64,000 nucleotides of DNA from Circinella minor (Eukaryota > Mucoromycota > Mucoromycetes > Mucorales > Lichtheimiaceae), in assembly GCA_016758965.1 (NCBI GenBank), contig JAEPRB010000175.1:22714-86713 (forward strand), in the 5' to 3' direction. Below are positions 11,166 through 23,600 of the stretch, piece by piece (position 1 is the stretch's first letter; each line of letters starts with the position of its first letter). The notes beneath the pieces were generated by a model. It worked only from the letters and a program-made list of their open reading frames with translations. It did not search any database and was not told the origin of the DNA. Both the position numbers and the translations under genes were made by a program.

Positions 11166-12830
11166 TTAAGAATCTGGCTGCTTCTGTCGAAAATCCCGTT
11201 TACATAACGGACAACTTGAATTTATCACGAACCAACTTTCTACACATTTTTTATGAAAATGATGCTCACACCTAGAATATTATGTTATAATTAGCCATTG
11301 TCTTTTATCCTTTGTACTTATTCATTGTAACAATACTAATAAGAATAATAATAGCATACCATAATTTACATATAAGGTCATCATCTTCATATTCTGATAT
11401 ACAAATAGGACAGACAGCATCTTCAATTGGTGTAATAGTGATAGGATCATAATTTCTTTCGGAATCATCATCTGATTTTTGTTTTACCCGTAATAAATAT
11501 AACCATCGAAATATTGATCGACGTCTCTTTCTTGCAGTTGTTCTAGTTGATGTTGTAGATGATGTTGATATGGATGTATTATCATTATTATTATTTTCTT
11601 GTTCCTGTTCTTGTCGTTGCTCATCATTATTACTACTACTTTTATATTTATATACAGGTACATTTTCAATTTCCTCCTTAGTTGCACCTGTAACTAGCCC
11701 ACTTGCATATCCAAGACGTAATGTTCGCATTAATACTATTATATCGTATGTATTAATGATAATAGTTCATTAAGTTATCAGACCACTTTTAACCCCTTTT
11801 TAATACCATCCAAGCATAATAATAAATGTAGAAATTTACCTAATACACAAGGAAAACAGAAAATGACTGAAACACATAAGAACAAGGGTATCAATACAAG
11901 TAAATAACCGAGTAAGATCCAAACAAGTGTGGTATAAAATAAAGAAGGTGCTTCTCGAATACATTGACCAGATGTGAATAAAAAGGAGCTTCCAATGATA
12001 AACCAAACAATACCGAATATATCCAATAATGATTTAATTCTATCATTATAATACAAAATAATACTGTTTAGTTACTCTTTTTTTCTATAAAAATTAATAA
12101 TATAATATCTTATTGAATACATACCTGTCAGTCCACCCACGCCTTGAACTTTCTTCAACTGATGTATTTATTTCTGCTGTTGCCTGTGGAGAAGATGGAG
12201 AAGAAGATCGTGTACTTGGTGATGATGATGAAGTTGATGTACTATTAGTAGTAGATGCATCCTGTGCACTTGTTGTAGTAGGTCTTTGTTGTTCTTCTTG
12301 GGTGTTATTATTATTATTATTGTTATTTGGTGAACGAAGATGATGATATAACACCAAAGGTGAATTCAAGACGGATCGTATAAGATAAACAATTAAAAAA
12401 ACATTCAATGGTTTGTCACAATATTGATTTCTGGATATAACAAGAACCGTGACAATGCTTACAAGCTATAATTATACATTATAATTATACTTAATACTTA
12501 TTGGTGTTTTTATCAGACCCATTGATACAATAGTAAGAATAAAATGCATACCTGAGCAAAAGTGATAAAAATATTAGATACAAGTAATACACGGTTTGCT
12601 TGCGATATTCGACTCCATGCTCCTGATAAAAAGAAAAACCGTACAGTTTGGTGTGCAGGTCGATCTGTGTTGGCATCAGTAACTCGAATACTTCTTGCTG
12701 CGTCATTATTATTATTATTGGTGTTGTTATTTCTGTTGTTATTTCTTATCGCTTCAACTGACGATTCAGCAGATGCAACAGAAGCAGCTGTATTGGATCT
12801 TGTTATCGTTGTTGGAGATGTGTTGTTCAT
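11166..12830 (-). CDS. multi-pass membrane RING-H2 E3 ubiquitin ligase
   Basis: Five exons: 12830..12552, 12465..12125, 12039..11840, 11735..11360 and 11271..11166, all GT-AG and phase-matched, about 433 aa. The N-terminus is Ser/Thr/Asn-rich with a poly-Asn run. Hydrophobic segments occur around VLLVSNIFITFAQLVSIVTV, NVFLIVYLIRSVL, SLLDIFGIVWFIIGSSFLF and LVWILLGYLLVLIPLFLCV. A second poly-Asn/Ser-Thr loop lies between them. The C-terminal RING-H2 starts CPICISEYEDDD and ends CEHHFHKKC...CPLCKRDF, split by the last intron, with all eight zinc ligands present (C-C-C-H-H-C-C-C). The layout resembles the RIE1/RNF-type membrane ligases of plants and fungi. Likely an organelle-membrane ubiquitin ligase; substrates unknown. 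Confidence 0.9.
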
Positions 12831-13159
12831 GCTTTAAATGAAGCAATGAATGCTTTTTTCGTTATTACTGTTACTGTTATGATATTTATCAGAATGTTGT
12901 TCTTGAGTTATATAGAAAACAGCTAAAAATAAATAAATTCAAATATTGAAAGAGAACTAAAAAATATATCTATAGAAAAGAGAGAAAACAATGGTTCAAT
13001 TCGTTTTTTTACTGTTAATATTAACTGTTAAGCTGCATAACTGAACAAAACTGCTGACAAGAGAAAAAACAACTCAGCATCCAAGCACGGTTAAACATGA
13101 AATCCGGTCTTTTTCATGTGAGCGCATTAACAATAAGATGGGCTAGTAATGCTTTTTAT
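12831..13159. other. spacer between ring-finger gene and Cid-type gene
   Basis: Upstream region of the ring-finger gene and downstream region of the nucleotidyltransferase gene. AT-rich; no further feature seen. Confidence 0.5.
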
Positions 13160-16100
13160 TTATTTCATAATTTGTGGATGATGAAGATAAACAAAATCAA
13201 CATTATTACTATTAGCTAAGCTGTTATCAAAAGTTGATTTGAATGAATGTTGTTGTTGCTTTCCTCTACCCTTTTTCGAACTATGGTAATAATTTTTATT
13301 ACAATTACTATCATCCCAAAAGGAACGTCGAATGGTATTAACATTATTGCCATTTATATATTGTGGCAGTGGTTGCTGCTGTGGTAAACGTTGTTGTCGC
13401 TTGTATGATGGCGGAGTAACAGTAGATGATGACTTGCTGTTATTTCTTGATTTATTATTATTTTTTCGAGATTGCTGTTGTCTTGACTGTTGTTGGCTAT
13501 TTTGTTGTTGCGATAACTCCGTATAAGATCGATGTCGATCAACATCAGCGCAACCAGCTTGTCTTTTCGATTGTTGTTGTAACTGATTTCGTCCGAAATT
13601 AGGTGTATAACTCCTTCGTAATTTAAATGATTTCTGTTCTTTATGTTTCTGCTGTTTCTGCTGCTGCTGTTGATTATATACATTGTCGGGTATGTCGTTA
13701 CTTTTTATATCGTTGTTGGAGTGGTAATAAACATAATATGGATAGTTCTGATAATGAAGATGCTGATTAGTATTAGTTGAAAAAGTAGTAGTATTAGTGA
13801 TGCTATTGTTATTGCTATTATTAATGTTAGAAATTGTTGTCGCTGGTGGAGAAGGTAATGGACGTGGATGGTACATATAATGATGAACTGGTGTAGTAGT
13901 ATCGCTGTTGCTGTTGCTGTTGCTGTTACAATTATTATTGTTTGAAGTTAAGTCCGAAGGTATAGTATGCTGAAACATAGGTATAAGTTGTGCAGATGGT
14001 AGTGGTTGAGTAGGTGATGATAATGCCGAAAAAGATTTACTACTACTACTGTTGCTTGTGTTACTGGTAATAGCACTATTATTACTGCTATTACTACTAC
14101 TGCTATGCCCTGTAGATGAAGTAGATGATGGTATTCGTGTCATAGGCATGACATGTGGCAAGGCAGTGGTAGTAATATTGCTGTTGCTCACCCTCTTATG
14201 TGAATAATGACGAGAAGAAGGAGAAGCCGTTGTATTTGTTATTTTTGTTGGTGGTGTTGTCATATTGTCATTATTGCTCTTTGATCTTGTCGTTGCTGTA
14301 GTAACAAAAGGAAGATCTGGAGTAAAATGATGGTATGTTGGTAACAACATTGGTGACGATGATGATGATAAGGGCGAAACAGGATTAGAAAATACTGTCA
14401 AAGGCAAGGATAATGACGGTGGATGGGTAGAAACATGCTTAGCACAAAGTGCTTCTAAGCTCTTTGTTTCTAATAAAATATGTACTGCGCGTCGAAACTC
14501 GGCCTGTAAACCATAAACAGAAGCATCATCTGCCGAATTTCCCAAATTCCGATGAACATTAAATGGTTCTTCAATGCAAAATAAGCGTTTGTTTGGACCC
14601 TCGTGCCAACCTTTTTCTTGTTTGCTTAAATAGCGGCCATGACGTACAGATACAACTTGTGTTTCATAATCAAACTCATATGCAAATCGTCGAAAAAATG
14701 CAAATAGTAAGCCTCCCAAACTTTCATGGTTTCGTTCACCAAAATATCGTAATGATTCAACGTCAGAATAAAAGGATGTATCCAATCCATCAACTATTAC
14801 TGGATCCCTTATTGTTGTTGATGATGATGCTGTATAAGAAGAATGTTCTTCCATCTGATGAAGAACAGGTAGAATAGGTGGTTCACGCGTTTGCAAAAAA
14901 TTGATAATCATGCATGTCCAAGTATATGTTGATAAAGTGCCACCATCAGCTAAAATATCATGTTTGTTTGTTTATATTGTTGTCGTTGTGTAATATGGGT
15001 GCATTTAGATATAGTAGAATGACAATTTTAATTTTTTTTTAGTTTATATTGAATGTTATTCATGGAGAATCATATATTACAAAATAATAAAAAATAAAAT
15101 TAATATACCTGCATTATTCAATGCCCGTTGCCGAGTCCAATATTTTATCAACATAGCTAAAGGTCGTACACGAGGATCAATCGCTACATAAGTTTTTATC
15201 ATACGTGTATTATGTAGTGCTAATGAACTATTGACATTCATGTCACAAGCCAGTTGACTAATTCCAAAAAAAGGATAGGCTGTCAGTTATACCTGTATCA
15301 TTTATAGAGAAGGAAGAGAAAACATGTTTGTTATTATTACTATTACAAACTTACTAGATGGGATCCCACATTTTTACAATAGGTACTTTGGCACGCGGTA
15401 CAGTATGTACTTTTTGCATTCCATCTGTATATAATATAATGTAATATATCATTTGGAGAAGTAGAGATATATTATTATTATTGCAGAGATTAACAATAAA
15501 TCAAGACACTGAATTATAGATGAATAGTTCCAATTTAACACTAAAATGCAAGAAAAAGAGAAGAGCTTCTTATCATAGACCTAAACTTACGTTTTTTCAA
15601 TACAGTTGCTAATGTTCGAACACATTTCAAGCCAGGCCAAGAAGTAGTTAAGCAGATGTCAACATCAGATGTGGATGTTCCTAAATCATTCTCAGATGAC
15701 CTATTATAGTCATGTAATACATGAATATCATTGCCGTTGTTGTTTACATGCAAAATAATAAATAGAAAAAGTAGTGTTACCCGAATAAATGGACACGAAT
15801 ATCATGATCTCTCCATTCGAAATCCAAGATAGTTTCAACTTTGGTTACAAACTTTCTACGTCTTTCGTATGCATCTCGAGTCGGTAATAATCTCTATATT
15901 AATCATTTATAATATATATATATTTATATATATCAGCTTGATCAGATCTTGTTATAACGTGAATGATAAAAATAATAATAAAGTGTAATAACTTATATTA
16001 TTATTATCATTATTTTTGTTTTTCCCTATCTTCTGCCACCGCTTTTCTACCCTTCACTCTAACCCCCGATCCCCCGTCCACACAATTTTCTTCCCCCTAA

Positions 16101-16756
16101 TATTATTATAATACAGGGCAATGATATTGTATATAGTATATAACAAACTTTCAAAACCTCGGCAATTCGATAATAATCATGATATTCATTGTGATCTACA
16201 ACAACATCCCGGGATCTCGTTCATTCGTTGACTACTCTTCTCCTCAGCTACTATATTAATGATAAATAATAATTACCTCATAAATATCCAACATAGAGAC
16301 ACTTATACAATCTTGAACATCTCTTTCTAAGACAATCGGAACAAAATGACTCGATGATAGTAATAAAGATGTTGTAGTAATATTGGTTGTCGTAGAAGGA
16401 GAACGTAATTGTATCGGCGATATATCATTTTGCTGCTGCATTACATCTTGTTCCTCATGAAAGTAGATACTATTATTACTACTATCTATTGATGTAGTAG
16501 TACTAGTAGCAGTGTTGGTAGAAATAAGCGGAGAACTCGATCGTTTGTCGTCATAGTCTTCGTCAACTTCTTCCTCTTCGGATAAACTGGGTGAAAGATC
16601 GGTTGACTGGTCTGAAGTGACATCAGATGACCCATTATATTCTTGAACTAGTGAATCATGACAAGATGATTGAGTTTTGAATAGATCCGTTGTGGTTGTT
16701 GTAGATAATACAGATACCGGATCTGTTGTAAGAATTAACGATTTGGTCGTCAACAT
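13160..16756 (-). CDS. Cid1/Cid13-type non-canonical poly(A)/poly(U) polymerase with Q/N-rich tail
   Basis: Six exons: 16756..16277, 15893..15781, 15700..15591, 15424..15355, 15257..15109 and 14949..13160, all GT-AG and in phase, 903 aa. Adds nucleotides to RNA 3' ends. Residues 1-160 are disordered, Ser/Thr- and acidic-rich. The nucleotidyltransferase core has the helix RRKFVTKVETIL, the catalytic GS...TSDVDICL motif (two Asp), and the third carboxylate region AKVPIVKMWDP. The central domain has IDPRVRPLAMLIKYW. The PAP/25A-associated domain ends with NLGNSADDASVYGLQAEF. From roughly residue 475 on the protein is low complexity with Ser/Thr, Asn, Gln and Tyr tracts (QQQQQKQQKHKEQKS). The core closely follows fungal Cid13/PAP2-type enzymes; the long tail could drive condensate or granule localisation (inference). 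Confidence 0.92.
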
Positions 16757-17164
16757 GAATGTCGAGCAAAATTTGAATTCAGGAAAAAAATCGAATCGGG
16801 GTCTTCCTCTTAAATTCTCAGAAGTACAACAACAACAATAATAATAATAACTTTTAGAGTTGGTAATGAAATAATATATATTTATATATATAAATACGTT
16901 TTGTTGTTTAGGTGCGTGTATATGTATATTGGTTATATATACTGAGCCGTGTGAGTTTATGTAACGTGTATATATATCAAGTTGGTGTCTTGCAACAAAA
17001 AAAAAAAAAGCAAAAAAAAAAGTTTAAAAAGTAAAAAAGGAGGTGAAATAAAAAAAATGCATAAGAAAATTAGGAGACGTCCTAGTCCGGTGTGTACATA
17101 ACTTTTTTCTTTTCAGTTTTTTTTGGGGGAGATGTCGTTTCAATAAAGTTTTATAACATAAATA
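16757..17164. other. spacer upstream of the Cid-type gene
   Basis: Contains GTT/ATT-type repeats, TA runs and A/T homopolymers. Probably promoter of the nucleotidyltransferase gene plus the 3' end of the transporter gene. No gene seen. Confidence 0.5.
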
Positions 17165-18990
17165 TTACATAAAAGTAAAAGCTACCCAAGCTAATAAACC
17201 TGTAATCGCAATATCAACTGTTTGAGCCAATATATACAAAGTGCATAACATACCAAGATTGCGAATATTCTGTTTCATTTCATTCAGTTGTAATCCAAGT
17301 CCAATACTGACAAACGATAATGTCGAAAACCACTCAGAAACATAAAAACAAAAATCGTTGATTGCGGTTCGACGATCCCCGTCCTCTCCTATGGTTGTGT
17401 TAAATAAAACGGCTGTCAATACAAATCCAATCACAAATTTGGGAAATCGTTTCCATAGTAGCACATGTGCTTTGTCGCGTTTCTTGATATTCTTCGATGT
17501 CGATGTTGGTGGAGTAGGTTGTCTATCATCCAACGCTATTGTTGCTATCGCAATATCAATACTACTGCCATTATCATCCTTATTATTATCATTTTGTTGT
17601 GTTTGTTCTGGAGGTGATTGCTGCGTCAATAACTCCTCTTCTCGTTCAAATTTTCGCAGTTCATATAATTCATATTGCGACCATGCCCATGCCATGAAAA
17701 CAGAAAGTGGGCCAATAAGAACATTTTGTACCATCTTGACAACGGCTGATGTATTAATTGCTTCTTTATCACCATAAATACTTGCAGAGGCGATCACACC
17801 TCCAGTCGAATCAACACATCCACCGAACCATGCACCACTTACAGCTGAAGAAAATTCCAATCGATGAGCAATATAAGGTAGTGCAATAATACTTGGGATC
17901 GTAAAAATAGATATAATGGCAATAGGCATTTGACTTTTATGAGGAACACCCATACTAGCACCAAGAGCGATGGCAGCAGAAGACCCACAAATAAACGTTG
18001 CACCCGATAAAATGATAGCTGTTTGTCTATCAATCTTGAGAACGCGCCAACCGACCCATGCAATAACCATGAATAATAATGGAGTATCAAGCCAACTAAC
18101 AAATAGTGCACGGGGTGCTAATGGTCTAAGTACACTAATGTCGATGCACAACAATACTAAACTGGCTGCGATATAAAGCTCAGTTTGCTGAGCAACCTTA
18201 AGATAGCCGGGTAAGCGTTTTCCGAGCATATCAATAGCATTGCGAAGAACAAAACCAAAGATGATGGCCCAGATTGATGCACCCAAACTTGCTTTATTCA
18301 AATGCACTATTATTATATATCATTGTCATATATCATTTTCATGATATTAGTATGTACTTCCCAAAAAAGAAATAAAATTTATTTGCCTTTTCTCTTCCTT
18401 TCAAACAAAACTTTTGTTGCTACTTTACCATTACTAGCAAGCATTTTTGATATGAGTGCCACAAAAAATACAATGACATAGCCAAATGGATATTGCTTCC
18501 AGTTAGGAGTTCGAACAGCAGCCATAGATAGCCAAAGCAACAAGCCCATGGCAACAAATATAACAATAAGACCATAGTTACCTATCGTGGCAAATGTCAA
18601 AAATGGATTATGTTCCCATTTCAAAAACTCAGGCTGTGGAATACCGTGATTGACTGCACCGACAATACAACCAAAGAATATAAGACCGATCCATACAGAC
18701 CACCAATCTTCTGTATTCCACCATAATAACCATGAACGCCATTCATCCACATTAGTATTATTATTGTTGTTATTTTTCTTTTTATTACTGTTAGAATTTT
18801 GTTGTTCAATTGATTTTAAAGAAATTATATCGTCATTTATTTGTTGTTGATATGGTGAATAGGCATTTGCTTTGTTATTACTGCTACTGCTGGCTGCTAC
18901 AGCACTAGGTGTTGTTATATTTGTAAAGCCTTGTAATTCTATAGACGGTCGTTGACTACCCGATCGTGATAATGAACGTACATTATCCAT
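17165..18990 (-). CDS. YeiH/UPF0324-family membrane protein (putative sulfate exporter type)
   Basis: Two exons, 18990..18429 and 18306..17165, one GT-AG intron in phase, 567 aa. About 85 disordered Ser/Asn/Gln-rich residues precede the membrane part. Tryptophan-rich EDWWSVWIGLIFF starts it. Multiple hydrophobic helices follow, with the family-typical stretches GASIWAIIFGFVLRN, ILSGATFICGSSAAIA, and AVSGAWFGGCVDSTGGVIAS. The last third has a soluble insertion rich in Asn/Asp/Gln (about residues 415-460), then two or three final helices. The family (PF03601-type) is mainly bacterial and is annotated there as putative sulfate exporter; substrate here is unknown. Spliced and embedded among fungal genes, so it is resident, not contamination. 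Confidence is high for the family, low for the substrate. Confidence 0.85.
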
Positions 18991-19021
18991 TGAATAATTA
19001 TTATTTTTGAAAAAGAGTATA

Positions 19022-19122
19022 TTTGCCGTCCTGTCTCACTTTGCTCGACTAAATGAGTCCCTGCGCTCCGCTCCCGGATCATGTTGTCGCAAGGGTTCCT
19101 CCCTTGGCTCCAAAGCAGCAGA
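19022..19122. repeat. GC-rich island, possible repeat end
   Basis: About 100 bp much richer in G and C than its surroundings, with ctgcgctccgctcccgg and the interrupted palindrome gactaaatgagtc. Non-coding in all frames that I could follow. It could be a terminal piece of a mobile element; no partner copy was found in this window. The rest of the 18991-19338 spacer is AT-rich and featureless. Confidence 0.3.
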
Positions 19123-19338
19123 ATGTATAATTTTTTTTTGAGTATATGTGTACATATATATCACAAATAATAAAAATATTAGTAATAATCTCATATAATA
19201 TTGCAATCACGGCTGCAATCTCCTTTGAAAGAAGATCCAAAACTGGATCGAAGTATTTTTAAACAATTTGTAACTGATTGAAAAACAAGATGGTTTTTAG
19301 AGAGTGGCAAGATATAATGGTATTTATTGAAAAAAAAA

Positions 19339-19650
19339 TTACAACATATCATATGAAGTTATCTTTGTTACAGCTGGTAGAAGAGCATTATGATAAACTG
19401 TATTATTTGTTTTTGGAACATCATTGTCTTTTTGATCAGACATATTCAATGTAATCTTGATACTTGTGGAATCCGTGGCTCTCGAAAGAACGGTCTATAA
19501 TTGACTATGGGCGAAAACAGGTTCATCCAAAAACACACCAACAGTTGGCAGTGTCTGTTCTTGAGCTTTGTTGACAGCCATTGCAAACGTAGCACATATG
19601 AGTATTAGTGATGACACAAAATAAAAGGATAGTTGCTTTCTGTAGTACAT
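19339..19650 (-). pseudogene. C-terminal remnant of a Pif1/Helitron-type helicase
   Basis: A single minus-strand frame of 104 codons from ATG at 19650 to TAA at 19339, broken by one in-frame TAG. It reads FAMAVNKAQEQTL, then VGVFLDEPVFAHSQL, stop, then VLSRATDSTSIKI. This matches the last helicase motifs of Pif1-like helicases (usual forms FAMTINKSQGQTL, and HGQLYVALSRV), which in fungi are typical of Helitron transposons. Everything upstream of these motifs is missing and the N-terminal piece has an insertion, so this is a truncated, inactive relic. No Rep domain is seen nearby. Confidence 0.75.
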
Positions 19651-20624
19651 ACTTTGATTCTTGATAAAAAAAATTTGTCGCCTTCATATCCTTGATTAAT
19701 TTTTCTCACGCAATAATATTTTCATGCAGGGCAGTGCTAAATATCTTGGTATGAATAAATAAATCAGTATTTTAGTGATACTGTGAAAAAATTCAACAAG
19801 ATATGTAGAAAATACACTTTCGAGATTGTCACTGGGGGTTAAAATAAAAATTAATTCACACATACTTGGGTTCGACGTCGTCTTTGTAGTGATTTCTATA
19901 TTTCTATTTATTATTTTTAATTAAATTAATCTACTATTTTCTTTTTATGGATGTGAAAAGTAAAATAAAGAAAGAACATAATCACAGTTAAATCATTCTT
20001 GTCGCTCCTGATTTATAAGTTCTTAAAAATACTAAAAATATAACACAAATACGTAGAAGGGTAAATTCAACAGAAGTGTGATATTAAACAATAATAAAAA
20101 ATGAAAGAGAGAGTAATAAAATCAATGAGGAGTAAGTTTATTTCAAACAAAAGTTACATACTTTTATGCTTATATTGAGACCTTATCAACAAAGGAGTAC
20201 CTCCCATGCATGCATCTACAAAAATATAACAGCATTTGCAATGATGATTATGCATGCTTATGTCTTATTATTATTAAGCACTGTCTAACTGAAAATGGAA
20301 AGCATTATCATTCTAGAGAGCTATATTTAATAAGAAGCTGTTTCTAAATGATGAATATCTTTATAAAGCCATTGTAAGGTTGAATGCAGCAAAAGAAACA
20401 AGTTCACTGAAACTTGGGGTTAATGGAACGTCAGAATTCATTAATTCCTTGGTCGGTGTTTCCTAATTTGGAGCATTATATAACTAAGAACAATGTATTT
20501 TAATGTAGTATTATATTTACAATAAGAAAGAAAGAAAAAAAAATAGGACGATGAAAAATTATGTTACTATGCCTATGAATGATGGGAGTAAGATGAGACA
20601 AGTTGAGATCGCTATAATTTTTCT
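19651..20624. other. AT-rich spacer downstream of APC1
   Basis: No supported gene. It lies 3' of APC1. One short minus-strand open stretch near 20410-20320 (contains LQWLYKDIHHLETASY) could be a further APC1 exon or chance. Confidence 0.45.
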
Positions 20625-23600
20625 TTATAAATGTAATTTTTGAAAGCCATCATGAAATGTATTATCATCAGGACACTATAAAAATAAGAATAAACAAATT
20701 TTCTCATGGATATATTTAATCGCAAGTTTTTTTTTTGTTATGTAAAAGCCAAAAATGTCCATTTTATACTTATATGACCTCATGTTACCTCATCGTGCGT
20801 CATTCGACCCGGTCGTCTTTGAATACACAACATACCCGAATCAAGGACCGATTGTTGATAGCTTGTTCCATCCATGTGTATACAAATAGGTAAATAACGC
20901 GGACTATCCAATTGAATACTCTTGATTAATGTATAGGTTGGAATCACGGTGGGTGCAATCACACGAATTTCTTTAATTTGTCGTTCTGATTCAGGTAACC
21001 ATGGTTCATCTTCATACATTGTTAAGCGTAGCGGTACTCGGCAAGGTTTCACGGTATCCACATCAAACGGAGTTAACCACCGTACATCTAAGGCTAATGT
21101 CCATAGATGTCGAAAAGCTTGAAGACTATAACGGTTATCATCAGGTGAAATCGGATAAAAGGGATAAAACGCTGTTAATAAGCCTGCGATGGCTTCATTG
21201 GTTGTTTTGAGTGTATAGCCTCCGAGTCCGGCAAAGAGCAACCCCATTGCCATATGCGTTGCCATATGGTTACCATAATTGACATTACTATGGACACGAC
21301 CATGAAGTTGTTTGAGTCGTGCTAATAATTTTAAGTTTCCTGTGCCTGCAACCACCATAGCAGCTGCCGTTGCAACGACATCCACAGCTGTTTTGACCGC
21401 ATTTTTGGTAATATGTTCTTGAAATGAAACAGATGCCGTATTTGACAGTCGAATAAAATAGTCTAATCGGTCCAATAGACATTGGAATGCTTCTTGATTA
21501 TCGGAACCAGCATACCGAAGCCCGATGCATAAACAAGCACCTGCAACTATGTTGAACATGGCTTGCTTGGATGCTTCTATTTGCCAATCTTCTTCAACCT
21601 TTTTGTTATCTTTGTCCGAATGATGCTCTTTTCGCATAAAGGAAGGTAATTGTTGATCAATCCATACATCTGTAGGTCGAATGTTATTCCACATGATAAG
21701 GTTCTTGGCAACAATACGTACAAGTAAATAATCAGGACGAATGTAATTTAAATAGGGGCGAGTTTCAAGTACATCGATTTGTTCGGCAACACGCGTATTT
21801 TCTGTTTTGAGGTACATTAATCCCAAAGCAATCGTTGCTCCAGCAGAAGTTACATCCAAATTAACGAATTTTTGTTGTTGCTGTTGCTGTTTACTACCTG
21901 CATTGACACCACCGCTACCTGTACCAGGTGTATGACTAGAACCACCACCACTGCTACCACTACCACTAGGACCAGCACCTCCTCCAGGACCTACTCCTCC
22001 TGATCCTGGAGCCGATGGATCTCGAGGTGGTGCTGCTGCAGCAGCAGCCCGAGCTTGACCTGTTATCAACTCTTGTAGTGTATTACTCAGCTGTAAGTCA
22101 GCTAATGAAGGGGTTTCTCCACCACTCCCAAGTGTAATATATCCTAATGCAAATCCAGCTGCTAGCGAACAGCTTTCGAAATCCGTATCCATCATTGACG
22201 CATCCGCATAAGCTTGTCGATTCATTTCATTTACCATAATCGAACTCATCAATCTATCACAGGATCCCATATAAACCAGACCAAGACTGAGTAAACAGGT
22301 AGCTTGGATTAATATTGAATGACGTAAAGTGGTGGATTGTTCAGGTAAAAGCGCAGGAATGTGAACCGAAAGTAATTTAGTTATTTTACTATCCTTGGTA
22401 CCTCGATAAGCGGCAGCAGCACCAAGAACAAATCCAGCAGTGGCCAATTCACAACTTTGGGTCATATAACGGTACCAATGAATTAAGGGTAAATGTTTCA
22501 AATTCCCATTTAAGCCGAGAGCAAGTAAGAACCCACCATGTTCAGGCTTGAGTTCATCAGGATTACTAAATACAATCCATGATCCGCTCACTTTATGGCT
22601 TGGGGAGATGCGCAGACCAGCTGCAACACCATTATGAAACTGGGCCCAGTTGAGGTATTCTTGATTCCAAGTACGTTCTTCGACCGCAACAACCGTTCGC
22701 AATGGAAGAAGTTTAGCTGACAAGTTGATAGTCTCGATTGGGAAAGCTTTGGTCAAATCAGGTTTATAGGTACCATATGAATATAATCCACGTCCAACAG
22801 ATAAAGCAAGTGTCCGTTGAACCAAATTAACAACATGTACCTGATGCTCTGCAGTAACCTCTTCATCCCTAAATATATATAATTTGATTTTTAGTCATTT
22901 TATATGTGTGAAACATATATACTTTCATACTTTGTAGTATAGCTCGTTTTCCCCCCCCAACTTACGCTAAATCAGGTCGATCAGGGACCACAATTTCTGG
23001 CACTCTTGTACTATCTAATGATGCACGGACTGTTTCCAAAACACCAGTATAGCCAAAACGTAAATTTTCCGTATCTGAATTAAGTTTATCAGATTCAAAT
23101 GCTACTGTTGTTGATTCAGTATCCTGTGTAGACTTTTCAGACTATTACCAATATAGTCCACGCCCCCACAAAAAAAAATTCAGTGTAAATTATTAGTCAA
23201 ATTAAGTGGAAAAGTATATACCCATATCGAATTTTTTTTTGCGTCAATAACACCAACCTCTTGTACAGGAAGACGAAACTTTTCAGCATTTGGATCAATA
23301 GCAGTTGATACGATTGACATTTGTTCCGCCATATCCGGTCGACCTAAATAATAATCATTCATCTTAATTTATATATTTTGATAATACCAACATTTATTCA
23401 AAAAAAAAAAAACTTTACCAATTATTCGATAATGCTCTGGTGTCCATGTCATCAATGGTTTTTCACAATAGGATTCCAAAACATCCAGTAGTGGGCGCGC
23501 AATAAAGTCGTCAATGTCCTCAATTTCACGTCGATAAATCCCTTCTTCAACCATCCGCATAATCATTTTTTCAGGTCCGTTTGTACCTAATGCTTCATAT

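Noticed and set aside
12113..12343. Plus-strand ORF rich in Asp/Glu/Leu
   Set aside because: It is the opposite-strand shadow of the Ser/Thr-rich loop of the ring-finger gene.
13332..13526. Cys/Leu-rich plus-strand ORF
   Set aside because: Shadow of poly-Q/Asn coding sequence of the Cid-type gene.
19200..19330. Helitron 3' hairpin (gatccaaaactggatc) near the helicase remnant
   Set aside because: The short hairpin is there, but no CTRR end follows at the expected distance.
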